From IMG/VR virus record IMGVR_UViG_3300043464_001303, positions 1 through 34,354 of that record: a DNA stretch of 34,354 nt; one strand, written 5' to 3'. Positions 7,989 to 14,553 of this stretch are shown here, piece after piece. The notes under the pieces are model-generated. The model was not told where the DNA came from, did not search any database, and saw only the letters and a program-made list of their open reading frames with translations. Source of the stretch: a virus. A program made the position numbers and the translations under genes. Position 1 is the stretch's first letter; each line of letters begins with the position of its first letter.

Positions 7989-8722
7989 GCATCAACGTCA
8001 CGGTATCTGGAACGAGCGTTGGCGTTTCGGTGTCTGCGGGCATCGGGCCTGCTGGGTTCATCACTGCCCCAGGCACAAACACCAGTGCGTTTGGCACATT
8101 TCAGCTAGTGCCTGGCAGCGGCGTGACAATTTCGACATCCGCCGGCCAATATCAAATAGCGTCCTATAACACGACGCAGGTGGCGTCATTCGCTCCTGTG
8201 CAGAGCGTGGCGGGGCGAACTGGCGCAGTCGTGCTTCAAGCGGCAGACATCACTGCCGGCACGTTTGCCATCGGCCGCATCCCCACGATTGGATACACGG
8301 CATTGTCTGGCGTGCCGACAACGTTTGCCCCGAGCAGCCACACGCACAGCACCACGGATGTTATTTCATTCACGGCCGCCGCCGCAGCCGCAGCTCCAGT
8401 GCAATCCGTGCAGGCTCGAACCGGAGCTGTGGTTCTGACTCGAGCAGACATCACGGCCGCCGCCGAGACGCACACGCACGCGGCCAGCGACATCACCAGC
8501 GGCACGTTTGCGATTTCGTTTATTCCCACTGGCACCAGCTCTTCGTCTGTGTGCGTCGGCAATGACGCCCGGCTATCTGATGCCCGGCCAATTTCGTGGG
8601 CTACTGTGCCTAGCTCTTCGACCGCCACTGGCACGCAAGGCAGCGTGGCATACGACGCAGATTATGTGTACCTGAGCGTCGGCACCAACTCGTGGAAGCG
8701 ACTGACGCTCGGCACTTGGTAG
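7985..8722 (+). CDS. Tail fibre-like protein with GRTGAVVL and HxH motifs
   Basis: This 245-residue protein contains two copies of a motif that marks phage fibre stems: PVQSVAGRTGAVVLQAADI (about 75-93) and PVQSVQARTGAVVLTRADI (about 139-157). Two HTH segments follow each (SSHTHSTTDV and ETHTHAASDI). In T4-type fibres such HxH sites bind metal along a trimeric needle. The two-fold repetition indicates internal duplication. The C-terminus (GSVAYDADYVYLSVGTNSWKRLTLGTW) is the usual end cap of fibre proteins. The protein probably forms a trimeric tail fibre or needle. Confidence 0.7.
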   Translation: MSINVTVSGTSVGVSVSAGIGPAGFITAPGTNTSAFGTFQLVPGSGVTISTSAGQYQIASYNTTQVASFAPVQSVAGRTGAVVLQAADITAGTFAIGRIPTIGYTALSGVPTTFAPSSHTHSTTDVISFTAAAAAAAPVQSVQARTGAVVLTRADITAAAETHTHAASDITSGTFAISFIPTGTSSSSVCVGNDARLSDARPISWATVPSSSTATGTQGSVAYDADYVYLSVGTNSWKRLTLGTW

Positions 8723-8728
8723 CGCGAA

Positions 8729-8742
8729 TAGACTTCGGTCTA
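8729..8742 (+). other. Small hairpin with TTCG tetraloop
   Basis: TAGAC, loop TTCG, GTCTA: five perfect base pairs with a very stable tetraloop. It lies between the fibre gene and the ribosome site (AGGAG, 8745-8749) of the next gene. No T tract follows, so it is more likely an mRNA stabiliser or processing site than a terminator. Confidence 0.5.
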
Positions 8743-8755
8743 CCAGGAGTTTGAG

Positions 8756-9202
8756 ATGGCCCAGAAGCCAGACGGCAAGTCTGCCCGCACAGAGCGCGTC
8801 ACGTTCACGAAGCCAGCCGCTGAGCGGATCGCCAAGGTGGTGCGAGCCGTTGAAGGTGGCGACCGTGACACAGGGCCGCTGTCGTTTGGCAACCGTGGCG
8901 GCGGCGGCAGCAGCGGCAAAGCGTTCCGCGTCTGCACCTTCACCGGCGCATGGTCGATCAACGCCACCAAGACGGTGACGTTCAAGAATCAGACGGCCAC
9001 GCCGAATACTGTGGCGGCGGTGAATCTGTTCTGCGGCCTGAACCCCAGCGGCTCGTGCGACGTTTCAATCGCCAAGGAAGGCACTGCGTGGTATCTCGTG
9101 CAGCCGAATGTGACCCAGTTGCCAGGCTACTCCGCGAGCGGCACGCAGGTGATGGTCATTGTGTCCGGCAATCTTCGCTTCATCGGAACCACGGCGTGCT
9201 GA
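8756..9202 (+). CDS. Tail-region structural protein, function unknown
   Basis: The 148-residue protein starts after an AGGAG site. The N-terminal 45 residues are charged (RTERVTFTKPAAERIAKVVRAVEGGDRD), followed by a Gly-rich linker (NRGGGGSSGKAF) and a beta-rich C-terminal domain with four Cys (VCTF, NLFCGLNPSGSCDV, TTAC at the end). This layout suggests an assembly-binding N-terminus joined to an exposed folded domain. I do not recognise the family. It stands in the fibre block and is probably part of the tail tip. Confidence 0.5.
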   Translation: MAQKPDGKSARTERVTFTKPAAERIAKVVRAVEGGDRDTGPLSFGNRGGGGSSGKAFRVCTFTGAWSINATKTVTFKNQTATPNTVAAVNLFCGLNPSGSCDVSIAKEGTAWYLVQPNVTQLPGYSASGTQVMVIVSGNLRFIGTTAC

Positions 9203-9203
9203 T

Positions 9204-9962
9204 ATGACGATCGCAACAAAGAGCGGCGGGCTGATCGTCAAGGACGGGAGGCTTGCGCAGAACTGCGGGTGCTGCGTTCCATCGTGTACATGCTATCCAA
9301 ACGCAGACCAAAGCGGCGGATGTTCCCCTACATCGCCGGCCCCGTGCTCCCTAACTGTAAGGCTTACTTTCAGTGCAACAGGCTCCGGTATTCAATATAG
9401 ATCATCGAATGTCTACAACTGCCGCAGCGGCGACGGTGGTGCAGGTCAGTGCGGAGACATAGTTGCGACTGTAAGTGGATGCCTGGATTGCTTCCAAGCA
9501 ACCTGTTCAGATTTTCTATCTGAAGCTAGCGCAACGTATGAGCTACAAAAAGTAGCTAACCCGATTGTGATTGGTGGATTTGGTACGTATCAGTTATGCC
9601 AATACGCATTTCGTAACTCTGGCGCTGCCGTGAATGCCATAGACATACTTTCATCGCCTGGCTGCGGCGCTGGCAGCGGCGAATGGAAATTAATAATTTC
9701 ACTAAAATCTAGCAGCCGGCAAAGCTTCCGAGTCAATATCAATGCTGGCGAGTCCTCCAATTGCTCAAGCCGTGGCTACCTATCTCCTGTGACAGCATAT
9801 AGGCCAGATACGTACGTCCTTTATTCTTGCAGGATAACGCTCCCTTGCACGGCGCGCTCTATTGACCAATCAGGCACCGATCCCAGCAAAACCTATGCGC
9901 TTCTTGACACGGAAAGCGTTTGGGAGTGTTGCGGTCGTTCTGTTCTTGTGGAATTTATTTAA
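9204..9962 (+). CDS. Cysteine-rich tail-region protein, function unknown
   Basis: This 252-residue protein has 19 Cys, with a dense N-terminal cluster (NCGCCVPSCTCYP, residues 20-32) and paired cysteines later (GCLDCFQATC, ECC near the end). It has no signal peptide. Such a content suggests metal binding or a disulphide-braced exterior protein. Base use changes here: AT-rich codons (such as TTA, ATA, AAA, GTA) are common, unlike the flanking genes, which suggests recent transfer. The start at 9204 (2 nt after the previous stop) is preferred over the longer frame from 9159, which overlaps it. The fold is unknown; attachment at the tail tip is an inference from position. Confidence 0.5.
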   Translation: MTIATKSGGLIVKDGRLAQNCGCCVPSCTCYPNADQSGGCSPTSPAPCSLTVRLTFSATGSGIQYRSSNVYNCRSGDGGAGQCGDIVATVSGCLDCFQATCSDFLSEASATYELQKVANPIVIGGFGTYQLCQYAFRNSGAAVNAIDILSSPGCGAGSGEWKLIISLKSSSRQSFRVNINAGESSNCSSRGYLSPVTAYRPDTYVLYSCRITLPCTARSIDQSGTDPSKTYALLDTESVWECCGRSVLVEFI

Positions 9963-9971
9963 GGCTCGGCA

Positions 9972-10412
9972 ATGCTTTGCGAAAGCGGCAGTTCGTTGGA
10001 GTGCAAGTGGTGCAACAAGCCGTTGTCTAAGGCAGTTTTGAGGACGTGTCTGGCGCGGTCAGTTATCTGGCCTATTGGCTCCGTTGTTAATGACCGCCCT
10101 GCCTATGGCGGACCAGGTACCGAGCTCTCAAAGCTCTTGAAAAGATTTGGGATTGAACCTACTCCAACGTGCACCTGCCGCGCTAAGGCTGCGGAGATGG
10201 ACGCTTGGGGCTGCGACGAGTGCAGCAAGCCAGAGCGGATTGAAGAGGTGGTCGGCGTGATGCGAGAAGAGGCCAAGGCGCGCGGCCTGCCGTTTGTTGA
10301 CATCGCCGCTAGGTTGCTCGTGAGACGGGCGATTGCCAACGCCCGCAAAGCGGAGGCGAAGCGTGCCAGCGAAGAAGCCAGCCAAGCCGCAGCCGAAGGC
10401 CGCCCGGCCTAA
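9972..10412 (+). CDS. Cys-rich protein with helical C-terminus, unknown
   Basis: This is a 146-residue protein with eight Cys. CKWC (11-14) is an early zinc-ribbon-like pair, and CTC, then WGCDEC form a second group (residues about 67-85). The C-terminal third is helical and charged (VVGVMREEAKARGLPFVDIAARLLVRRAIANARKAEAKRA). It lacks a signal peptide. Its neighbour upstream is also Cys-rich, so the two may work together. The 3' end overlaps the next small gene by 50 nt. Function is not recognised. Confidence 0.45.
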   Translation: MLCESGSSLECKWCNKPLSKAVLRTCLARSVIWPIGSVVNDRPAYGGPGTELSKLLKRFGIEPTPTCTCRAKAAEMDAWGCDECSKPERIEEVVGVMREEAKARGLPFVDIAARLLVRRAIANARKAEAKRASEEASQAAAEGRPA

Positions 10413-10551
10413 TCTCGCCGAGCTCGACTTCGAGGACGAGGAGCCATCCGGCCTCGGCATCTTGGACGATGACGGCAACATGGTCCTGCGGCGCGATGCC
10501 GCCAAGCGGAAGCCGAAGGCAACTGCACGGAGGAAGAAGCATGGCGGGTGA
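10363..10551 (+). CDS. Small basic protein with acidic centre
   Basis: This 62-residue protein starts at GTG 10363, chosen because GGAGG lies 6 nt upstream. The earlier TTG in the same frame has no such site. It is very basic at both ends (PAKKPAKPQPKAARP and AAKRKPKATARRKKHGG) with a central acidic FEDEEPSGLGILDDDG. No family is recognised; DNA or RNA binding is possible. It overlaps the metallophosphoesterase start by 11 nt. Confidence 0.5.
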   Translation: MPAKKPAKPQPKAARPNLAELDFEDEEPSGLGILDDDGNMVLRRDAAKRKPKATARRKKHGG

Positions 10552-11542
10552 CGTAATCACCGAGATGGCCCGACGGCTCGCGCAGAAGCACCCAGACGCA
10601 CCCGCGCAGACGCTGGCCCGACGGCTCGTCAAAGAGGCCAACGGAGCGATCACGCTGCACCAGGCTCGCATGAGAATGCAGCGTCAGTTTGGCGTTCACG
10701 GAGCGAAGCACAGAAAGTACGTCAAGCCAGCGGCACCTCGAGCACCTCGCAAGTCTGGCGAAATCCTGGCCATGCCAAAGTCGATGGCCGAGACGTGGAC
10801 GCCGCATCGCATGAACGTCATCGGCAACGTCGGCATCATGTCCGACGTGCATGTGCCGTATCACTCAGAGATCGCGGTGGCTGCGGCCGTGGGCTTCCTC
10901 AAAGACCAGGAGCTGTCGGCCCTGCTTCTAAACGGCGACATCGCAGACTTCTATGCGATCAGCCGCTACATGAAAGACCCGAAGCAGAGGGACTTCAAAG
11001 GCGAGCTCGAGGCGGTACGGGACTTCCTCGCCTACCTGCGGCAAGAGTTCCCCGACATCCCGATCGTCTACAAGACGGGCAACCACGAAGAGCGGTGGCA
11101 GCACTGGCTGTGGCAGCACGCCGCCGAGATCAGTGACGATCCTCGCATGAGCCTCACGGCCTGGCTGGGGTTCACCGAGAGCAACATTGAGTTGGTGGAA
11201 GACAAGCGGCCCGTGCTACTCGGCAAGCTGCCCGTGCTTCACGGCCACGAGCTGCCCAGCGGCATGGCCGCGCCGGTCAACGTGGCCCGTGGTGCGTTCA
11301 TGAAGACGCTCTCGACGGTGATGGTGGGCCACTCGCACCGGACGAGCAACCATGCCGAATCCGATATGTGGCACAAGGAGACGGGATGCTGGAGCACCGG
11401 CTGCCTGTGCGATCTGCGGCCCGAGTACGCCCGCATCAATCGGTGGAACTGGGGATTTGCCATGGTCGCCATACATAAGGGCGGTGCCTTCGATGTGCAT
11501 AACTATCGCGTGATGCACGATGGCACAGTGAGAACGGCGTAA
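10541..11542 (+). CDS. Calcineurin-like metallophosphoesterase
   Basis: The 333-residue protein has all the family motifs in order: SDVH (101-104, D-x-H), NGDIAD (131-136), TGNHEE (179-184), HGHE (234-237) and GHSH (263-266). These residues bind two metal ions and hydrolyse phosphoesters. The first 75 residues are basic with a small helical domain, perhaps a DNA-binding or targeting part. ATG 10541 has a GGAGG-type site upstream. The substrate is unknown: phage members of this family include nucleases, phosphatases and cyclic-nucleotide hydrolases. It lies late in the tail-side operon, away from replication genes. Confidence 0.85.
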   Translation: MAGDVITEMARRLAQKHPDAPAQTLARRLVKEANGAITLHQARMRMQRQFGVHGAKHRKYVKPAAPRAPRKSGEILAMPKSMAETWTPHRMNVIGNVGIMSDVHVPYHSEIAVAAAVGFLKDQELSALLLNGDIADFYAISRYMKDPKQRDFKGELEAVRDFLAYLRQEFPDIPIVYKTGNHEERWQHWLWQHAAEISDDPRMSLTAWLGFTESNIELVEDKRPVLLGKLPVLHGHELPSGMAAPVNVARGAFMKTLSTVMVGHSHRTSNHAESDMWHKETGCWSTGCLCDLRPEYARINRWNWGFAMVAIHKGGAFDVHNYRVMHDGTVRTA

Positions 11543-11557
11543 CCAGAAAGGGACTAC

Positions 11558-11920
11558 ATGACAGCGGCATACTGTGAGGGGCGATGCCTCGGCGACTCGC
11601 TCCTGGCGGAAGACGTGTGCCAGGCGGCGAGCCTGCCGCGTGGCTCGAGCGAATGGCGAAGGCTGCACGACGAGCTGCTGGCGCTACACGTCGAGAAGAC
11701 CGGGCAGTACGGCCACGAGGATTCAGCGTTCGCCAACGTGGAGGCGTCGGCCCTCTGTGCGGTTGAGCCTTGGCGGCGTTGCCTGTGCGATCTCTCGGAC
11801 TGCGTTGTGCGCATGCAGCGGTTCGCCAACGGGCAGCCAGTGGACTACGAGAACGCTCTGAAGGATGCCGCCATGTGGGCCATGATCTGCCTCGTCATGC
11901 TGCGGAGGGAACGTGGCTGA
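11558..11920 (+). CDS. Small helical protein, possible nucleotide-linked domain
   Basis: The 120-residue, mostly helical protein ends GQPVDYENALKDAAMWAMICLVMLRRERG, and this 'DxxxALKDAAxxA' end looks like the small phage domain family related to DUF1599/DUF6378 (nucleotide-modification-associated). The first half contains SSEWRRLHDELLALHVEKTGQYG. The similarity is from memory of the pattern and is weak. An AAAGGGA site precedes the ATG. It overlaps the next gene by 8 nt. Confidence 0.45.
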   Translation: MTAAYCEGRCLGDSLLAEDVCQAASLPRGSSEWRRLHDELLALHVEKTGQYGHEDSAFANVEASALCAVEPWRRCLCDLSDCVVRMQRFANGQPVDYENALKDAAMWAMICLVMLRRERG

Positions 11921-12092
11921 GCCGCTGTCTGACGCCTACCTGCAGCAAGCGGAGTTCGACGCCCGCCGGTTCTCCGGGGCGTACACGGGCACCTCGGGCA
12001 CGCTTGCGGCCCACGTCATGCGGCTTCTGGCCGAGCTGAGCCGCACGAAGGGCGACCTGGCCGTGGAGCGGGCGCGGCGCGTGGACTCATGA
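11913..12092 (+). CDS. 59-residue small protein, unknown
   Basis: The GTG start lies 5 nt after GGAGG, overlapping the previous gene by 8 nt. The reading gives an acidic start (AEPLSDAYLQQAEFDARRFSG) and a helical second half (LAAHVMRLLAELSRTKGDLAVERARRVDS). Its strong ribosome site and overlap suggest a real gene. It is the last plus-strand gene before the convergent integrase cluster. Confidence 0.55.
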   Translation: MAEPLSDAYLQQAEFDARRFSGAYTGTSGTLAAHVMRLLAELSRTKGDLAVERARRVDS

Positions 12093-12109
12093 GCCGGGCG
12101 GCGGGTAGA

Positions 12110-12146
12110 GGCGGCGCAGGGTTTTCTCCCTTTCCCCCGCGTCGCC
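12110..12146. terminator. Candidate bidirectional hairpin between convergent genes
   Basis: GGCGGCGC (12110-12117) pairs with GCGTCGCC (12139-12146), one G-T wobble included, with a further AGGG/CCCT pairing inside around TTTTCT. It lies between the stop of the plus-strand gene (12092) and the stop of the minus-strand gene (12164), where a two-way terminator is expected. There is no clear T tract, so the assignment is tentative. Confidence 0.35.
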
Positions 12147-12163
12147 TCCCCGCTTGCTCGGGC

Positions 12164-12382
12164 TCAGTAACAAGTCGCCTGTGCCATAGTCTTCTTTTCG
12201 GGCTTCTTGCACGCGCCGCACGTCTTGCCACCACGGCAGTGCGAGCACTTTTCGCAACTCTTGCAGGCTAGGCACGGATCGGCACCGACACACTTGGCGA
12301 CCGACTCGCCGGCCGACGGCAACGCCGAGCTGGCCACGGCCCCCAGGCCGGCGAGCATCACAAACGAACACAGTAGACGCAT
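12164..12382 (-). CDS. Secreted Cys-rich mini-protein (moron candidate)
   Basis: The 72-residue protein begins with a signal peptide (MRLLCSFVMLAGLGAVASSA, with a hydrophobic core and an A-S-S-A cleavage region). The mature part holds a dense Cys pattern with repeated CxxC pairs (CVGADPCLACKSCEKCSHC, then CGAC) and a basic tail. CLAC, CKSC, CEKC and CSHC spacing could bind metals or form disulphides. AAAGGAG lies 5 nt before the ATG on the minus strand. It is on the opposite strand to the structural genes, next to the integrase, as expected for a gene expressed by the lysogen. Secretion is supported by the sequence; any benefit to the host is inference. Confidence 0.7.
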   Translation of the reverse strand: MRLLCSFVMLAGLGAVASSALPSAGESVAKCVGADPCLACKSCEKCSHCRGGKTCGACKKPEKKTMAQATCY

Positions 12383-12459
12383 TGCCACTCCTTTCAGGGT
12401 GATGGCCCACAGTAAGGCCGGGACGCTCAAGGCTTCAAGCGTAAGACGTTTCCGGCGGA

Positions 12460-13347
12460 TCATCCAAGGTCGAGCGGTGGCAGGAAATTCAGGGCCGAAG
12501 CCTCGCCCACGATCTTCGGATCGAGGTAGTGATCCCTGGTTGTCTTGCTGTCTTTGTGCGTCAGGAACTCCGTGGCATCCCCTCCGGCTGCCTTCAGGTA
12601 GGAGCCGGCCGCCTTGCGGATTGCATGGAATCCCCTCGGCTTTACGCCCGCCGACCGGCAGATGTACCGAATACGCTGGTAGATGGAGTTCGCGGCCCTG
12701 TGGTCTGTCCAAGGCCACACGAGATCGTCAGAGGCTCGCCGCCCGGCCTGGAGCATCGACGCCAGCTGCGGCGTGACCTGCCGTGTAATCGTTCGCCCGA
12801 GCCCCTTGCGGTGCTCAGAGAGAAACGTGATCGTGCGGCGGGCCGTGTCGACCTGCTCCCACCGCGTCTCGAGGTGCGACCCGATCCGCTCGCCCGTGTA
12901 CCAGTTCGACATCAGAAGCGTGGTCCAGAACCACGGGGCGGGGCACGGGCCGATCAGCCCCGACCGCCGCCTGGCCTGCTGCACCATGCGGCTGATCTCT
13001 TCCACCGTGTAGGCAGACGGCGAGCGGTGGGGCACCTTGACGATGCCACGGGGCAGGTCTGGGAACACCTCCACGAGCCTCTTGCGGGCGGCAGCGTTCC
13101 ACAGGCTGACCAGGTGGGCCTTGTCCTTGGCCACGCTGGCGGCGGCACAGATCCGCCCACGGTGCGGCGTGACGGCCCGCCACCGCAGGAACTTGCCAAT
13201 GGTCAAATCGTCAAAATCAGCGAGTTCCGGCTCGCGCCCGAGAAAGTCCCGCAGCCGGTCGATAGAGTGTCCGAAGATCTCGACGGTGCGCGGCTTCAGG
13301 TTGTGGAGCACGGCGTAGCGGTCATTCAGGAAATCACGCAACAGCAT
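12460..13347 (-). CDS. int: Tyrosine integrase
   Basis: The 295-residue protein has the catalytic set of tyrosine recombinases: Arg in TGERIGSHLE (R154), Lys in EHRKGLG (K181), H-x-x-R in FHAIRKAAGSYL (H241/R244), His in THKDSKTT (H264), and Tyr in RDHYLDP (Y274). The N-terminal part holds a SAM-like core-binding domain (FGHSIDRLRDFLG). The start at 13347 is chosen because GGAGG lies 7 nt upstream; the longer frame has no such site. It would integrate the circular phage DNA into the host, so the phage is temperate. The attachment site is not visible by eye. Promoter and operator lie at 13373-13410. Confidence 0.92.
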   Translation of the reverse strand: MLLRDFLNDRYAVLHNLKPRTVEIFGHSIDRLRDFLGREPELADFDDLTIGKFLRWRAVTPHRGRICAAASVAKDKAHLVSLWNAAARKRLVEVFPDLPRGIVKVPHRSPSAYTVEEISRMVQQARRRSGLIGPCPAPWFWTTLLMSNWYTGERIGSHLETRWEQVDTARRTITFLSEHRKGLGRTITRQVTPQLASMLQAGRRASDDLVWPWTDHRAANSIYQRIRYICRSAGVKPRGFHAIRKAAGSYLKAAGGDATEFLTHKDSKTTRDHYLDPKIVGEASALNFLPPLDLG

Positions 13348-13372
13348 TTTAAATCCTCCCTTGTGAACGCGG

Positions 13373-13400
13373 AGTATAGGCATGGTGTACAAACGTACAA
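13373..13400 (-). promoter_or_regulatory. Integrase promoter
   Basis: On the minus strand, TTGTAC (13395-13400) and TATACT (13373-13378) are separated by 16 bp, a good sigma-70-like match. The start codon of the integrase lies 26 nt below the -10 box, with the ribosome site in between. The -35 box and spacer are inside the 9-bp-arm inverted repeat, suggesting repression by a bound dimer. Confidence 0.6.
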
Positions 13401-13410
13401 CCACCATGCC
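13379..13410. promoter_or_regulatory. Operator-like inverted repeat upstream of integrase
   Basis: GGCATGGTG (13379-13387) and CACCATGCC (13402-13410) are perfect 9-bp arms with a 14-bp centre that contains two GTACAA repeats (13387-13392 and 13395-13400). It covers the -35 region and spacer of the integrase promoter and lies in the gap before the excisionase-like gene. An operator or a recombinase arm site are both possible. Confidence 0.6.
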
Positions 13411-13474
13411 CTCCGCTGTTTGGTCTGTTCAGTATGGTACGGCGGGCTGCGCCGACACGGCAAATCCGGCCAGG

Positions 13475-13502
13475 TTGACCAACTGACGGCTGCCGGTAGT
13501 AT
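13475..13502 (+). promoter_or_regulatory. Possible promoter of the excisionase-like gene
   Basis: TTGACC (13475-13480) and TAGTAT (13497-13502) are separated by 16 bp. The start would fall at about 13509, next to the ATG at 13510, so the transcript would be leaderless or use the ATG at 13519. The -10 match is only 4 of 6. Confidence 0.3.
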
Positions 13503-13509
13503 CTGAGGG

Positions 13510-13779
13510 ATGGTCACGATGAGCCCGCAAAAGATCGACGGCGGCGAATACCTCACGGTCTCCGAGGCCGTGGACGCGATCGGCTGCACCGAAGGCTGGG
13601 TCCGCATGCTGCTCCGCGAGGGGAAGCTGCGTGGCCGGCGGTTCGGCGAGCGTATTTGGCTGATCCCGGCCGACGCCTGCCGGGAAGCTCGAGACGCCTT
13701 GACCACCAGGGCCAACGCCAAACGGCACCTAGCCAAGCGTCCTGCCGCACAGCGGAAGAAGGCGAAGCGGAAGAAGTAG
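13510..13779 (+). CDS. Excisionase-like winged-helix DNA-binding protein
   Basis: This 89-residue protein has the MerR/excisionase-type pattern YLTVSEAVDAIGCTEGWVRML, then LREGKLRGRRFGERIWLIP (residues 14-53), a short winged helix. The C-terminus is very basic (AKRHLAKRPAAQRKKAKRKK). Members of this family regulate integrase direction (Xis) or act as repressors. It is divergent to the integrase, the usual position of either. A second ATG at 13519 with GAGGG upstream is also possible. Confidence 0.7.
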   Translation: MVTMSPQKIDGGEYLTVSEAVDAIGCTEGWVRMLLREGKLRGRRFGERIWLIPADACREARDALTTRANAKRHLAKRPAAQRKKAKRKK

Positions 13780-13800
13780 CGTTTTCCCCGCAGAAAACGC
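13779..13800. other. Perfect hairpin at the end of the excisionase-like gene
   Basis: GCGTTTTC (13779-13786) and GAAAACGC (13793-13800) form 8 perfect pairs around CCCGCA, starting at the last base of the TAG stop. An A run (not T) follows on the plus strand, so it is not a standard terminator in that direction. It may protect mRNA ends or weakly terminate. Confidence 0.45.
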
Positions 13801-13825
13801 CCCAAAAAAATTCCTATTCATCCCC

Positions 13826-13854
13826 TTGACGCCTAACTACCGATACCCTACAGT
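13826..13854 (+). promoter_or_regulatory. Early promoter upstream of the 49-residue gene
   Basis: TTGACG (13826-13831), 17-bp spacer, TACAGT (13849-13854). The spacer carries CTACCGATA (13837-13845), which occurs again twice at 14285 and 14307, so a regulator may bind the promoter itself. A dyad follows at 13861. Confidence 0.5.
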
Positions 13855-13860
13855 AATCAC

Positions 13861-13881
13861 GTCAGGCGCATGAGACCTGAC
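13861..13881. promoter_or_regulatory. Operator-like dyad GTCAGG-N9-CCTGAC
   Basis: GTCAGG (13861-13866) and CCTGAC (13876-13881) are perfect 6-bp arms just below the -10 box of the promoter at 13826-13854. Placement over the transcription start suggests an operator, or a 5' hairpin in the message. Confidence 0.45.
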
Positions 13882-13906
13882 GCAACGCAAACCGGGAGAC
13901 GAAACG

Positions 13907-14056
13907 ATGGACGCCAAGACAGTCGAGCAGGTTCGGAAGTGGGTGGCGATGGACGGCGGCAACGTCGAAAAGACTGCCCGCTGGATGGCCTACACGCTGA
14001 AGCTTTGCGGCATCCGCGAGTGCCGGGAGATCATCGCCGACGCGATGGCTGTCTGA
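13907..14056 (+). CDS. 49-residue small protein, unknown
   Basis: ATG follows a GGGAGAC site by 7 nt. The reading has two short helices (TVEQVRKWVAMDGGNVEKTARWM and LKLCGIRECREIIADAMAV) and one Trp-rich turn. Size, early promoter and position behind an excisionase-like gene suggest a small regulator, but no family is recognised. Confidence 0.5.
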   Translation: MDAKTVEQVRKWVAMDGGNVEKTARWMAYTLKLCGIRECREIIADAMAV

Positions 14057-14073
14057 CCAACGAACAAGGTGGG

Positions 14074-14109
14074 GCCACCCGGCCTGCCGCAAGTTGCGAA
14101 ACGGGTGGC
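14074..14109 (+). other. Intergenic stem-loop between two small genes
   Basis: GCCACCC (14074-14080) pairs with GGGTGGC (14103-14109) around a 22-nt loop that itself contains CGC/GCG. It is followed by ACTTCTTTC and then the ribosome site at 14126. It may attenuate or stabilise the early message. Confidence 0.35.
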
Positions 14110-14136
14110 ACTTCTTTCACCGTCACGGAGGACACA

Positions 14137-14280
14137 ATGCACAAACGATGGAACGCAGCCCTGCACGCCCTTCTCTGCGTCAGGCTTGGCCAAGAACTCG
14201 GCACCTCGAGCGAGCTGGCCCAGACGATCGCCCACGGGATCGACTTCGCCCTCGGCACGCTCGCCCGATTCTTCTCTTGA
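14137..14280 (+). CDS. 47-residue small protein, unknown
   Basis: The start at 14137 follows CGGAGG by 5 nt. The reading is short and mildly hydrophobic (HALLCVRLGQELG, then LAQTIAHGIDFALGTLARFFS), perhaps an amphipathic helix pair. It forms a little early operon with the gene at 13907. No function is recognised. Confidence 0.45.
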   Translation: MHKRWNAALHALLCVRLGQELGTSSELAQTIAHGIDFALGTLARFFS

Positions 14281-14284
14281 CGAA

Positions 14285-14315
14285 CTACCGATAGCCAATA
14301 GCCTACCTACCGATA
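14285..14315. repeat. CTACCGATA repeats (two copies here, third at 13837)
   Basis: CTACCGATA stands at 14285-14293 and 14307-14315, and once more at 13837-13845 inside the early promoter spacer. A further ACCGATA-like CCGATAC runs on behind the last copy. Recurrence of a 9-mer in the two non-coding gaps of the early region suggests a regulator box. Confidence 0.5.
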
Positions 14316-14371
14316 CCGATACGGCGAATGATCTTGAATCGTTGGTCTGAAAAAAATTCCGACTCGGTTGA

Positions 14372-14399
14372 TTGACTCATGACTGCACATGCGTATATT
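14372..14399 (+). promoter_or_regulatory. Promoter of the recombination/replication operon
   Basis: TTGACT (14372-14377), 16-bp spacer, TATATT (14394-14399), the best promoter match I see in the window. The first gene starts at 14554 after a long leader that contains a run of 16 C. Two CTACCGATA boxes lie 60-90 bp upstream. The gap 14281-14553 otherwise holds no gene. Confidence 0.6.
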
Positions 14400-14499
14400 C
14401 CCCGCCCTCACCACCACGAAAGGGTGACGCACCCGCTCTAAAAACTTTCCGCACAATCCAAAACCACGAAAAAACAAGTGCCAAACGGCACGCCCCTTG

Positions 14500-14515
14500 C
14501 CCCCCCCCCCCCCCC
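14500..14515 (+). repeat. Run of 16 C in the leader of the early operon
   Basis: Sixteen consecutive C, 39 nt before the ATG at 14554, in the leader of the promoter at 14372-14399. Such a tract is prone to slippage in replication and in sequencing, so its length may vary between genomes. Confidence 0.9.
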
Positions 14516-14553
14516 GTTATTTTCCCGGCCCTACTGAACAAAGGAGCAGACGC

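Noticed and set aside
12383-12459. Attachment site around GCTCAAGGCTTCAAGC beside int
   Set aside because: The short repeat is suggestive but nothing in the window shows a matching host-type core or tRNA end.
12529-13506. 325-residue plus-strand open frame opposite the integrase
   Set aside because: Shadow of int, which has all catalytic residues and a ribosome site.
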